DNA from: G963677915 sp963677915
Lineage (GTDB): Bacteria > Bacillota > Clostridia > Lachnospirales > Vallitaleaceae
Reading direction: 5' to 3'
Assembly (NCBI GenBank): GCA_963677915.2
Contig: CAXXGE010000047.1
Coordinates: 25,896 to 89,895 of the forward strand
Length of the DNA stretch: 64,000 nucleotides
Below are positions 24,254 to 33,512 of the stretch, piece after piece (within the stretch, counting starts at the first letter, position 1; each line of letters begins with the position of its first letter). The position numbers were made by a program, and so were the translations under genes. The notes beneath the pieces were generated by a model that saw nothing but the letters and a program-made list of their open reading frames with translations, was not told the DNA's origin and did no database searches.

Positions 24254-25669
24254 ATGACAGAAATGACTGCAAATGTGCAAGGTTACTCGGGTACAAAACA
24301 GAAGATCCAAAAATTCGGACGATTCTTGAGCGGTATGATCATGCCGAACATCGGGGCCTTCATCGCATGGGGACTGATCACCACCTTATTCATCCCGACA
24401 GGATGGATACCAAATGAAAACCTGGCAAAGCTCGTTGGACCGATGATCGTCTATATGCTGCCGGCACTGATCGGTTACACAGGCGGTAAACTGGTTGGCG
24501 GTGTGCGCGGCGGTGTCGTCGGTACGGTAGCGACCATGGGTGTCATCGTCGGTACAGACATTCCGATGTTCATCGGTGCGATGATGATGGGACCGCTCGG
24601 CGGCTGGTGCATCAAGAAATTCGATGAAGCCATCGACGGCAAAGTGAAAGCTGGCTTCGAAATGCTGATCAACAACTTCTCAGCAGGTATCATCGGCGGC
24701 GGCCTGGCACTGCTTGGCTTCAAGGCGATTGGACCTGTCGTTGAGAGATTCAGCAATGCGCTTGGAAACGGCGTTGGCGCCATCGTCGACGCAGGCCTTC
24801 TGCCGCTGGCATCCGTCTTCGTTGAGCCGGCGAAAATCCTGTTCCTGAACAATGCGATCAACCATGGTGTATTCGGACCTTTGGGCATCGCAGAAGCGGC
24901 TGAAACAGGAAAATCCATCTTCTTCATGATAGAAACAAACCCGGGCCCGGGTCTTGGCATACTCCTTGCCTTCTGGCTGTTTGGCAAAGGCATGGCTAAG
25001 AACTCCGCACCTGGCGCGATTATCATCCACTTCCTGGGCGGTATCCATGAGATCTACTTCCCATATGTACTGATGAAGCCTGTACTTATTCTTGCAGCTA
25101 TCGGCGGCGGCGCTTCAGGCGTTCTGACATTCAGCATCTTTAATGCAGGCCTTGTTGCAACACCATCACCTGGCAGTATCTTCGCAGAACTGGCCATGAC
25201 ACCGAGAGGCGGTTATGTCGGCACACTGGCAGGCGTCATCGTAGCAACAGCAGTTTCCTTCGTCATCGCAGCCTTCTTCCTGAAGCGCGATAAGAGCATG
25301 ACAGATGAAAGCCTGCAGGCCGCGCAAGCGAAAACAGTTTCAAACAAAGGCAAGAAATCAGCTGTTATCGACACGGAAGTCAAGAGCAGTGCTGACGTGA
25401 AGCTGATCGTTGTAGCATGCGATGCCGGCATGGGCTCTTCGGCCATGGGCGCGACAACGCTTAGAAACAAAGTCAAGAAAGCCGGCCTGAACATCGAAGT
25501 CATCAACACATCAATCGAAGATATTCCGGCGAAAGCGGACATCGTCATCACACAGGCGAGCCTGACCGGCCTTGCCAAGAAGGCGGCGCCAAACGCGGAA
25601 CACATATCAATAGGCGAATTCATAGGCACGCCGGTCTATGATGAGCTTGTAGGGCGACTCACCAAGTAA
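24254..25669 (+). CDS. mtlA: PTS mannitol-type permease EIICB
   Basis: A 471-residue phosphotransferase permease. The EIIC domain (about 1-345, multi-TM, with GGIHEIYFPYVLM) imports and phosphorylates a hexitol, probably mannitol. The EIIB domain (about 380-471) has the phosphorylated Cys in VVACDAGMGSS. There is no EIIA domain, so it must borrow EIIA, perhaps that of the fused second copy at 28083. Its EIIC is almost identical to that copy. TAGGAGG precedes the ATG. Confidence 0.93.
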   Translation: MTEMTANVQGYSGTKQKIQKFGRFLSGMIMPNIGAFIAWGLITTLFIPTGWIPNENLAKLVGPMIVYMLPALIGYTGGKLVGGVRGGVVGTVATMGVIVGTDIPMFIGAMMMGPLGGWCIKKFDEAIDGKVKAGFEMLINNFSAGIIGGGLALLGFKAIGPVVERFSNALGNGVGAIVDAGLLPLASVFVEPAKILFLNNAINHGVFGPLGIAEAAETGKSIFFMIETNPGPGLGILLAFWLFGKGMAKNSAPGAIIIHFLGGIHEIYFPYVLMKPVLILAAIGGGASGVLTFSIFNAGLVATPSPGSIFAELAMTPRGGYVGTLAGVIVATAVSFVIAAFFLKRDKSMTDESLQAAQAKTVSNKGKKSAVIDTEVKSSADVKLIVVACDAGMGSSAMGATTLRNKVKKAGLNIEVINTSIEDIPAKADIVITQASLTGLAKKAAPNAEHISIGEFIGTPVYDELVGRLTK

Positions 25670-25705
25670 CACGGATCTTATGCTTCCTAAATCATAATCC
25701 TAACT

Positions 25706-25733
25706 GAAAGCGGAGGGCTTGCCCCCCGCTTTT
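25706..25733 (+). terminator. Terminator of the first mtlA
   Basis: AAAGCGGAGGG-CTTG-CCCCCCGCTTTT, a GC-rich stem with an A/T-flanked base. Confidence 0.75.
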
Positions 25734-25737
25734 GGTG

Positions 25738-25814
25738 GTGCCGGGGAGTAAAATATTCCCTCCCGGGGAGTAAGATATTTCCTCCCCGGGAGGGAATATT
25801 TTACTCCCCGGCAC
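25738..25814. repeat. Family B palindromic element, 33-bp perfect arms
   Basis: Arms 25738-25770 and 25782-25814 are perfect reverse complements separated by 11 bases. The outer ends are GTGCCGGGGAG and CTCCCCGGCAC. It follows the mtlA terminator by 4 bases. The same outer ends occur at 38334 and 38876. Confidence 0.92.
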
Positions 25815-25950
25815 CTATAACAATTCAGTCTTGTCACTATTGAAATCAGACAAATATGGCGGATGTGTTCCTTGAAATAAGGGTTTGAGGGGTATATGAT
25901 GGTTATAGGTGATTTGAGTTGTTTGGATGTGTCATGATTGGGGTGCTGGT

Positions 25951-28050
25951 ATGAATTCAAGGACAAAGGCTATTATTGAGATTCTTTGCGAGAACGATGA
26001 TTACATAACCCTTTCCCAGATCGGAAAGGAGATCGGCGTCAGTTCCAGAACAGTTTTAAGGGAACTGGACGGCCTGGAGCAGTGGCTCAAGAAAAATGAG
26101 CTGACACTGGACAGGAAGCCCAAGGCCGGCATCAGGATGGATGCGGCCCCTGCATTCAAAATGCAGCTGGTCAAACAGCTGTCCGACACAAGTGTGCAGA
26201 AGATCTACTCACCGAAAGAAAGGCAAGACCTCATCCTGCTTGAACTGACACAGAAGACCGAACCCATCAAACAGTACTATTTTTCATCCATCTTCGAAGT
26301 ATCGGAAGCAACCATCAGCCACGACCTTGATAAAATCGACGAGCGGGTCGAAAAGCTGAATGTCACAATTGTCAGAAAGCCGGGCATCGGCATCTACATG
26401 GAAGGCAGGGAAAAAGACAAGCGACACCTGATCGTCCAGCTCCTATACGAGTACATGGACAAAGAAGAACTCTACGGCATGATGCACAGGGAAATCGCAG
26501 GAGACGAAGGCGACCTAGGGATCAGCGCACAGACACAGGTTAGGCTGCTGAACATCATCGGCCCAGAGATTTTGAACCAGCTGGAGAAAATGATCGGCGA
26601 AGCAGCAAAAGACTTCGACCAACCGCTGGCAGACAGCGCCAAGATCGGCCTTATCGTCCATCTGGCCCTCGTCATCAAAAGAATAAAGAACCACGAAAGC
26701 ATCGAAATGGCACCGGTTCTATTACAGGAACTGGCCGTCAGCAATGAATACAAAACAGCCAAAGCGCTGGCAGCCCGAATGGAAGACAGCTTTGGCGTCA
26801 GCATTCCCGATGGAGAAACAGGCTACATCGCCATGCATCTCAAAGGCTCAAGGATGACGGACCAAAGCACCTACATTTCGGACTACGAATTCAACAACTT
26901 CCAGGTTGTCAAGCTGGCTAACCAGGTTATCCGGTCGGCGACCGAAATCTTAGGCACCGACCTCAACCACGACAAACAGCTGCTCTCGGGACTCGTTTCC
27001 CATTTGAAAACGGTACTGATCAGACTGAAGCTGGATCTTGGCATCCGGAATCCGCTTCTGGAAGACATCAAGGAGCGTTACCATGTCTACTTCAAACTGG
27101 CAGAGATGGCATCGGCGTCCATCGAGGATTTCGTCAAGAAGCCCATACCGGACGCTGAAATCGGATTCATCGCGATGCATCTCGGATCTGCCATAGAACG
27201 GCTCAAGCAAAAACCGGCGGTCTACAGAGCGATCGTCACCTGTACCAACGGCATCGGTTCTTCGCAAATGTTGGCCACAAGACTTGTACAGGAGTTCAAG
27301 CATATCGAGGTGGTGGAAGTGCTTTCGACCATTGACATCGAAAAGGCGAGGATCGAACAGGAAGGCATCGATCTTGTCATCTCCACGGTGGATTCGGTCG
27401 ACATCAACTGTCCGGTAGCGGTGGTCAGTCCGATTCTGACAGAGAAAGACATCAAGCAGATTAACAAGACCCTTGACGCTATCGAGCCCGGCCAGCACGA
27501 GATCAACCGGCAGCGAAGCATGAAACCGTCGCTCTCCGGTCGCCAGTCGCTGGACGTCATAGCAAAAGCCAACCGGATGAAGGACTACGCATCGGCGATT
27601 TTGGAACTTTTGACCCATATGCATGTCATCATCGAACCGGCAGCTAACAGCTATGAGACCTGTGTCGACACCTATATCGGCCAGGCGTTCAAGAGACAGC
27701 AACAGAATGCAGTAAGAAAAGATCTGTTCAAGCGTGAGGAAATCGGCGCCACCATCCTGAAGGAAAAAGGCATCATGCTCATGCACTGCAAGTCGAAAGC
27801 TGCCCATCACATCGATATCGGCATCGTAAGACCCAAAGCAACCATCAACGCCCACGGAGAAGATATCTCACTGATTCTGTTTCTTGTGGCTCCCCTCGAT
27901 GCCATGCCTCCGCAGCTGGACGTGCTTAGCGAGACGAGCAAGGAGCTGATCAGGAACAGGCATCTGGGCGATGTTCTTATAAAAGGAAACCAAAGGGAAA
28001 TCGAGATGGCGGTTGAAGAAATCTACGACAGGTATATCGGCCATCTATAG
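25951..28050 (+). CDS. mtlR: MtlR-type PRD transcriptional regulator
   Basis: A 699-residue multidomain activator of mannitol PTS genes. The N-terminal HTH (about 1-60) is followed by a second winged-helix region and two PRDs with their His residues (about 190-400). An EIIB-like domain has Cys in IVTCTNGIGSSQ (about 430), and the C-terminal EIIA-like domain has His in MHCKSKAAHHIDIG. Phosphorylation of these domains by the PTS sets its activity. It lies between two copies of the permease gene. ATG 25951 and ATG 25927 are both in frame; the former matches the usual N-terminus. Confidence 0.92.
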   Translation: MNSRTKAIIEILCENDDYITLSQIGKEIGVSSRTVLRELDGLEQWLKKNELTLDRKPKAGIRMDAAPAFKMQLVKQLSDTSVQKIYSPKERQDLILLELTQKTEPIKQYYFSSIFEVSEATISHDLDKIDERVEKLNVTIVRKPGIGIYMEGREKDKRHLIVQLLYEYMDKEELYGMMHREIAGDEGDLGISAQTQVRLLNIIGPEILNQLEKMIGEAAKDFDQPLADSAKIGLIVHLALVIKRIKNHESIEMAPVLLQELAVSNEYKTAKALAARMEDSFGVSIPDGETGYIAMHLKGSRMTDQSTYISDYEFNNFQVVKLANQVIRSATEILGTDLNHDKQLLSGLVSHLKTVLIRLKLDLGIRNPLLEDIKERYHVYFKLAEMASASIEDFVKKPIPDAEIGFIAMHLGSAIERLKQKPAVYRAIVTCTNGIGSSQMLATRLVQEFKHIEVVEVLSTIDIEKARIEQEGIDLVISTVDSVDINCPVAVVSPILTEKDIKQINKTLDAIEPGQHEINRQRSMKPSLSGRQSLDVIAKANRMKDYASAILELLTHMHVIIEPAANSYETCVDTYIGQAFKRQQQNAVRKDLFKREEIGATILKEKGIMLMHCKSKAAHHIDIGIVRPKATINAHGEDISLILFLVAPLDAMPPQLDVLSETSKELIRNRHLGDVLIKGNQREIEMAVEEIYDRYIGHL

Positions 28051-28082
28051 ACAACACATTTAATTTAGGAGGAAATGAAAAA

Positions 28083-29999
28083 ATGACTGAAATGACTGCA
28101 AATGCGCAAGGTTACTCGGGTGCAAAACAGAAGATCCAAAAATTCGGACGATTTCTGAGCGGGATGATCATGCCGAACATCGGGGCCTTCATCGCATGGG
28201 GACTGATTACCACCTTATTCATCCCGACAGGATGGATACCAAATGAAAACCTGGCAAAGCTCGTTGGACCGATGATCGTCTATATGCTGCCGGCACTGAT
28301 CGGTTACACAGGCGGTAAACTGGTTGGCGGTGTGCGCGGCGGTGTCGTCGGTACGGTAGCGACCATGGGTGTCATCGTCGGTACAGACATTCCGATGTTC
28401 ATCGGTGCGATGATGATGGGACCGCTCGGCGGCTGGTGCATCAAGAAATTCGATGAAGCCATCGACGGCAAAGTGAAAGCCGGCTTCGAAATGCTGATCA
28501 ACAACTTCTCAGCAGGTATCATCGGCGGCGGTCTGGCACTGCTCGGCTTCAAGGCAATCGGACCTGTCGTTGAGAGATTCAGCAATGCGCTTGGAAACGG
28601 CGTTGGCGCCATCGTCGACGCAGGCCTTCTGCCGCTGGCATCCGTCTTCGTTGAGCCGGCGAAAATCCTGTTCCTGAACAATGCGATCAACCATGGTGTA
28701 TTCGGACCTTTGGGCATCTCAGAAGCGGCTGAAACAGGAAAATCCATCTTCTTCATGATAGAAACAAACCCGGGCCCGGGCCTTGGCATACTCCTCGCCT
28801 TCTGGCTGTTTGGCAAAGGCATGGCTAAGAACTCCGCACCTGGCGCGATCATCATCCACTTCCTGGGCGGTATCCATGAGATCTACTTCCCATATGTACT
28901 GATGAAGCCTGTACTTATTCTTGCAGCTATCGGCGGCGGTGCTTCAGGCGTTCTGACATTCAGCATCTTCAATGCAGGCCTTGTTGCAACACCATCACCT
29001 GGCAGTATCTTCGCAGAACTGGCCATGACACCGAGAGGCGGTTATGTCGGCACACTGGCAGGCGTCATCGTAGCAACAGCAGTTTCCTTCGTCATCGCAG
29101 CCTTCTTCCTAAAGCGCGACAAGAGCATGACAGATGAAAGCCTGCAGGCCGCGCAAGCGAAAACAGTTTCAAACAAAGGCAAGAAATCAGCTGTTATCGA
29201 CACGGAAGTCAAGAGCAGTGCTGACGTGAAGCTGATCGTTGTAGCATGCGATGCCGGCATGGGCTCTTCGGCTATGGGCGCTACAAAGCTCCGCAACAAA
29301 CTGGTCAAAGCGGGCATCGGCATCGAAGTCGTCAACAAGGCGATTGAGGATATTCCAGAGAATGCAGACATCGTTGTCACACAGGAAAATCTGGCAGCCA
29401 GAGCCGCATCCGTTTGCCCGACGGCCGAACTGATCCAGATAGTCAACTTCATGGACAACCAGTATCAGGACGAACTTGTGGAACGTCTCAAAGGCAGCGG
29501 AACGCCTGTCGTAGAAAGTAAAGCACCTGTCGAAGAAGTCAAAGAAAGCGCTGTGGAGATCATCGAAGAAGACCTGATACTCCGCAAAGAGAACATCCTT
29601 TTGAATATGCCAAGCGAAGACAAAATATCGGCCATCAAACGCGCAGGACAGCTTCTTGTGGATGGCGGCTATGTAGAACCTTCCTATATAGATGCCATGC
29701 TCGAAAGGGAAGAAGTGGTATCAACGTATATAGGCAACCATCTGGCCATACCTCACGGCGTCGGCTCGGCAAAGGAAACAATCAAAAAGTCAGGCATCGT
29801 CGTCATCCAGTATCCTGAAGGGGTCAAGTTCAATGACAACGACACAGCCTACCTGGTTATTGGTATCGCAGGTGTGGGCAACGAACATCTGACAATCCTG
29901 AGCAACATTGCCATGACATTTGAAAAAGTGGAGACGGTCTACGATCTCGCTAAGGAAACAGATGTCGACATCATCTACAACACATTCACACAAGACTAA
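28083..29999 (+). CDS. mtlA: PTS mannitol-type permease EIICBA (second copy with fused EIIA)
   Basis: A 638-residue permease. The first ~395 residues match the gene at 24254 except for a handful of changes (such as V8A, T14A and an A-to-S change). The match stops in the EIIB domain just after GMGSSAMGAT, and the rest of EIIB differs. An EIIA domain (about 500-638) follows, with the active-site His in HLAIPHG. This is the complete transporter of the pair. Duplication includes the ribosome-binding region TAGGAGGAAATGAAA. Confidence 0.93.
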   Translation: MTEMTANAQGYSGAKQKIQKFGRFLSGMIMPNIGAFIAWGLITTLFIPTGWIPNENLAKLVGPMIVYMLPALIGYTGGKLVGGVRGGVVGTVATMGVIVGTDIPMFIGAMMMGPLGGWCIKKFDEAIDGKVKAGFEMLINNFSAGIIGGGLALLGFKAIGPVVERFSNALGNGVGAIVDAGLLPLASVFVEPAKILFLNNAINHGVFGPLGISEAAETGKSIFFMIETNPGPGLGILLAFWLFGKGMAKNSAPGAIIIHFLGGIHEIYFPYVLMKPVLILAAIGGGASGVLTFSIFNAGLVATPSPGSIFAELAMTPRGGYVGTLAGVIVATAVSFVIAAFFLKRDKSMTDESLQAAQAKTVSNKGKKSAVIDTEVKSSADVKLIVVACDAGMGSSAMGATKLRNKLVKAGIGIEVVNKAIEDIPENADIVVTQENLAARAASVCPTAELIQIVNFMDNQYQDELVERLKGSGTPVVESKAPVEEVKESAVEIIEEDLILRKENILLNMPSEDKISAIKRAGQLLVDGGYVEPSYIDAMLEREEVVSTYIGNHLAIPHGVGSAKETIKKSGIVVIQYPEGVKFNDNDTAYLVIGIAGVGNEHLTILSNIAMTFEKVETVYDLAKETDVDIIYNTFTQD

Positions 30000-30016
30000 T
30001 ATAGGAGCGTAATAAT

Positions 30017-31273
30017 ATGATTTCAAAAGCGGCAAGACTGCACGGCAAAAGCGACATCCGTATCGACACGTTCGAACTGCCTGCAATAAAAGACGATGAA
30101 ATATTGGTAAAAGTCATCACAAACAGCATCTGCATGTCCACCTACAAGGCGGCCAAGCTGGGATCGGAACACAAAAGGGTGCCGGAAGACATCGCAGAAC
30201 ATCCCGTGATCACCGGCCATGAGTTTGCGGGGGAGATTGTGGAAGTCGGAGCCAAATGGCAGGATGAATTCAAGCCGGGCGACCGTTTCGCCATCCAGCC
30301 GGCCCTGAACTACAAGGGCAGCCCTTACTCGCCGGGATATTCCTTCGAGTTCTTCGGTGGCAACGCGACTTATACGGTCCTGCCCCATCAGGTCATGGAG
30401 CTGGGCTGCCTGCTGAAGTACGACGGGGACAACTATTCGAACGCATCCCTGGCGGAACCCATGTCCTGCATCATCGGCGCCTACCATGCCAACTACCATA
30501 CGATTCCTTTCGAGTACAGACATGAAATGGGAATCAAGGAAGGCGGCAACCTGGCACTTCTGGCTGCTGCCGGTCCGATGGGCCTTGGCGCTATCGACTA
30601 CATTCTCAACTGTGACAGAAGACCATCGAGGGTTGTGGTCGTCGATATCTCCGACGAGAGACTGGAAATGGCGGAGCGGGTCATTCCTGTTGCTAGAGCG
30701 AAAGAACTCGGCATTGAACTGACCTATGTAAATTCAGCGAAAGTCGACGATCCAAAGCAACTGCTTATGGACTTGACTGACGGCGAAGGCTACAATGACG
30801 TTTTCGTCTACGCGCCGGTTGGCCCGGTTGTAGAGATGGCCGACAGCATCCTGGCATTTGACGGCTGCCTGAACTTCTTTGCCGGTCCTACGGACAAGCA
30901 ATTCGGTGCCAAGTTCAACTTCTATCATGTACACTACTCTGCGACCCATATCGTCGGAACAAGCGGCGGAAACACTGACGACATGAGAGAGTCCCTGGAA
31001 ATGACGGCTGCCGGTACGCTGAATCCTGCCATCATGGTCACACACGTAGGCGGTCTGGATGCAGTGCCTGACACGATCCTCAACCTGCCGGACATTCCTG
31101 GTGGCAAGAAGCTGATCTACCCGCACCTTGACATGCCGCTTTTTGATATCCGAGACCTCAGCAAGGAAAAGGCGGAGGACGAGCGTTTTGTCAAACTGGA
31201 AGAAATCCTTCAGAAGAACCACAACATCTGGTCTCTTGAAGCCGAGAAGTATGTTATGGATGTATTCGCTTGA
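30017..31273 (+). CDS. Zinc-type dehydrogenase, probable hexitol/ketose-phosphate reductase (SorE-like)
   Basis: A 418-residue medium-chain dehydrogenase. The catalytic-zinc half has CMSTYKAAK and GHEFAGEIVEVG, and the nucleotide fold contains AAAGPMGLGAIDY. Overall it resembles L-sorbose-1-phosphate reductase-type enzymes. It follows the PTS permease by 17 bases and no MtlD is present, so it probably oxidises the imported hexitol phosphate (inferred). The last 148 coding bases are duplicated beyond the IS element at 31331-33281; this copy remains intact through its stop codon. Confidence 0.8.
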   Translation: MISKAARLHGKSDIRIDTFELPAIKDDEILVKVITNSICMSTYKAAKLGSEHKRVPEDIAEHPVITGHEFAGEIVEVGAKWQDEFKPGDRFAIQPALNYKGSPYSPGYSFEFFGGNATYTVLPHQVMELGCLLKYDGDNYSNASLAEPMSCIIGAYHANYHTIPFEYRHEMGIKEGGNLALLAAAGPMGLGAIDYILNCDRRPSRVVVVDISDERLEMAERVIPVARAKELGIELTYVNSAKVDDPKQLLMDLTDGEGYNDVFVYAPVGPVVEMADSILAFDGCLNFFAGPTDKQFGAKFNFYHVHYSATHIVGTSGGNTDDMRESLEMTAAGTLNPAIMVTHVGGLDAVPDTILNLPDIPGGKKLIYPHLDMPLFDIRDLSKEKAEDERFVKLEEILQKNHNIWSLEAEKYVMDVFA

Positions 31274-31330
31274 TAGGTATTGATTTTTAATCCGAAATGA
31301 CATATACTCTAAATTGTGTTTTGTATACAA
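31126..31330 (+). repeat. Left copy of the 205-bp direct repeat flanking the IS1634-family element
   Basis: Identical over 205 bases to 33282-33486. It spans the last 148 coding bases of the dehydrogenase, its stop, and a copy of the promoter TTGATT-17-TATACT that at the right end serves the acetate transporter. It directly abuts the IS end CCTGACTTT. Confidence 0.92.
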
Positions 31331-33281
31331 CCTGACTTTGGTATCAGACATTAAAAAATGGTGCTAACTTAATGAAAAATGATAGGCTGTTGCAGAAATG
31401 CAACAGCCTTTTGAATGTCTGGAAGTTTGGGATTCGTTTATACTTTATGGTTGAATATCGATTTTATCTGTGTCTCCGTCAGAAAATAATTCGTTAACGG
31501 AAGACCGAATATGTGTGACAAATCATTAATGAAATCAGAGGAAGTTGTCGTGTTGATATATTTTGTCTCGGCTTTAGTGGCCTTGAAATTTCTGATGAAG
31601 CCGAAAATTTCCGATGTGGAGTATTGGTTGTCCAGCACCTTGAACTGCAGGATTCTTTCCAGAAGGACAGCGAGATAGCATATAAGGAAATGTCCCTTGA
31701 TGGTTTCTTCTTTTTGAAGGAAGACAGGACGTGCATCAAGGTCGGACTTCATGATCTTGAAGGACTCCTCTATACGCCAGAGGTTGTGGTAAGTGGTATA
31801 TATGTCAAGGTCGGTCATTTCAACTTCAGAGGTGACAAGTAGGTTATAACCTGCGAACATCAAATCTTTGTCAATGGCATCCTGATTGATGCTTACAGCA
31901 GCCTTGTTCCCTTTGTCATCAGTGAAATTCACGTATTTTCCGGTTTCCCCATAGTCTTTTCTCTTTGCCTGGGATGCGGTTAAGGCTTTGGCCTTTTCAA
32001 CCATTCTGTTGATTTCGTATCTTTTTTTTGCAGCCAGAGTTGGATTGTAGGTGAGAAGCCTTTTTTCTGTCAGGTGAACAGTGACTTTCTTTCCATCATG
32101 TTCCACGGTATAGGGGAACTTGTCGACACAGGATTTGTAACGATAAAGAACCTTGCCGTTCGTGTCTTTCCTCTCTTTGAAATCCTGATCGAGCAGGACC
32201 CACACCTTTTCTTTTTCAGAGAGCCCTTTGACAGTTTTTGAAAACAGATAGCCATCGCCGTTACTTTTGGAAAAGGCGATATTCTGGGCGCAGTTGAGTC
32301 CTTTGTCTGCCACATGTATCGTCTTTCCGGTAATGTTGTTCTGTTTTTTCAACTGATCGATGACATCTCTAAGGATGGGTTTTTCAGATTCATTACCCGG
32401 GTACATTTTCATGCCGACAGGTATCTGATGGCTGTCCAGCAACAGACCAAGTCCCACAATAGGAGAATGTTGGTTCTCCTTGCTTGGACCTTTTTTCCTG
32501 AAGTCATCTTCTCTATCGATTTCGAAATAGAAGTTTGTGCAGTCGAAATAGGTTTTTGAAGTATCGATGCCATACACACCTTCTACCTGTGCAGTGAACA
32601 GTTCTATGAACTTTTCATAGTTGTTGCCAAGGAAAGACAAGCCGTCAAGAAGCTGGTCATAGGAGTAGTTGTAGGAATGATAGAGATTGGGCAATACCTC
32701 GTGGAAGGTTCTGTGCTTGCTGCATGGATGCACACTTCTGGCATAGACAAGGGAAGAGAGTAGTTCGAAAAGATCGTATTCAAAGTCATTGGTGAGCTTG
32801 AAATAATCGACATACTTCTTGATCTTCAGCTTCTCCAATATGCTTTTCAAAGGGAAGTAACCCAGATGGAGAATCGGAGACTTGTCGGAAATCTTCCTGA
32901 CACCGACATCTTTCTTGGCTTTGTTAAGTGCATCGACTTCTTTTTGGAAGTGAGCAACAGGATCTGCAATGCCGTTTTTCATATGGGTCTCAATCGACCC
33001 TAAAGATTTATAGCACTTGTGAGCAGTACCCTTCTTGTCATGGTTATAGAAGCTCTCATATATAGCAAGATAAGTCCTGTTTTTCTGTTTGGTTTTTTTA
33101 AGGAAATAGGCCATAGACACCTCCATCGAAAACTAGCACCACTAACACCATTATTGTATCGCAGAAAAAATAATTTTGCAAGTGTTTTTAGCAACAAAAA
33201 AAGCCTTATTTTAAGGCGTTTGTAGGTGTTTGATATGAGGTTTGCTCCTAAAGAATTATGGTGCTAACTTCGAAAGACGGG
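31331..33281 (-). mobile_element. IS1634-family insertion sequence (about 1951 bp)
   Basis: The ends, read inward, are CCTGACTTTGG and CCCGTCTTTCG, an imperfect terminal inverted repeat. The element carries one IS4-superfamily transposase. It is bounded by an exact 205-bp direct repeat. IS1634-family elements are known for long, variable target duplications, which fits. Confidence 0.88.
31438..33114 (-). CDS. IS1634-family (IS4 superfamily) transposase
   Basis: A 558-residue DDE transposase. Catalytic candidates are D in YFDCTNF, D in HVADKGLN and E in WRIEESFKIMKSDL, the Y-(2)-R-(3)-E-(6)-K pattern of the IS4 superfamily. ATG 33114 follows GGAGG. The gene is uninterrupted, so it is probably active. 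Confidence 0.92.
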   Translation of the reverse strand: MAYFLKKTKQKNRTYLAIYESFYNHDKKGTAHKCYKSLGSIETHMKNGIADPVAHFQKEVDALNKAKKDVGVRKISDKSPILHLGYFPLKSILEKLKIKKYVDYFKLTNDFEYDLFELLSSLVYARSVHPCSKHRTFHEVLPNLYHSYNYSYDQLLDGLSFLGNNYEKFIELFTAQVEGVYGIDTSKTYFDCTNFYFEIDREDDFRKKGPSKENQHSPIVGLGLLLDSHQIPVGMKMYPGNESEKPILRDVIDQLKKQNNITGKTIHVADKGLNCAQNIAFSKSNGDGYLFSKTVKGLSEKEKVWVLLDQDFKERKDTNGKVLYRYKSCVDKFPYTVEHDGKKVTVHLTEKRLLTYNPTLAAKKRYEINRMVEKAKALTASQAKRKDYGETGKYVNFTDDKGNKAAVSINQDAIDKDLMFAGYNLLVTSEVEMTDLDIYTTYHNLWRIEESFKIMKSDLDARPVFLQKEETIKGHFLICYLAVLLERILQFKVLDNQYSTSEIFGFIRNFKATKAETKYINTTTSSDFINDLSHIFGLPLTNYFLTETQIKSIFNHKV

Positions 33282-33429
33282 CCTTGACATGCCGCTTTTT
33301 GATATCCGAGACCTCAGCAAGGAAAAGGCGGAGGACGAGCGTTTTGTCAAACTGGAAGAAATCCTTCAGAAGAACCACAACATCTGGTCTCTTGAAGCCG
33401 AGAAGTATGTTATGGATGTATTCGCTTGA
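33282..33429 (+). pseudogene. Duplicated 3' end of the dehydrogenase gene
   Basis: This is the 148-bp coding part of the right 205-bp repeat. It encodes the last ~48 residues (ending AEKYVMDVFA) without a start codon or the rest of the gene. It arose from the target duplication and is not functional. Confidence 0.92.
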
Positions 33430-33435
33430 TAGGTA

Positions 33436-33464
33436 TTGATTTTTAATCCGAAATGACATATACT
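33436..33464 (+). promoter_or_regulatory. Promoter of the acetate transporter gene, duplicated at 31280-31308
   Basis: TTGATT (33436-33441), 17-base spacer, TATACT (33459-33464). The copy on the other side of the IS points into the element, antisense to the transposase. Confidence 0.7.
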
Positions 33465-33512
33465 CTAAATTGTGTTTTGTATACAAAAACTTGATTTTGA
33501 AAGGGTATAATC

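Larger units (their letters stand above)
33282..33486 (+). repeat. Right copy of the 205-bp direct repeat (target duplication)
   Basis: Exact copy of 31126-31330. It restores the upstream region of the acetate transporter gene, including its promoter at 33436-33464. Confidence 0.92.

Noticed and set aside
25738..25814. Family B palindrome as a simple terminator of mtlA
   Set aside because: A separate good terminator precedes it at 25706-25733, no T-run follows it, and the same sequence recurs elsewhere.
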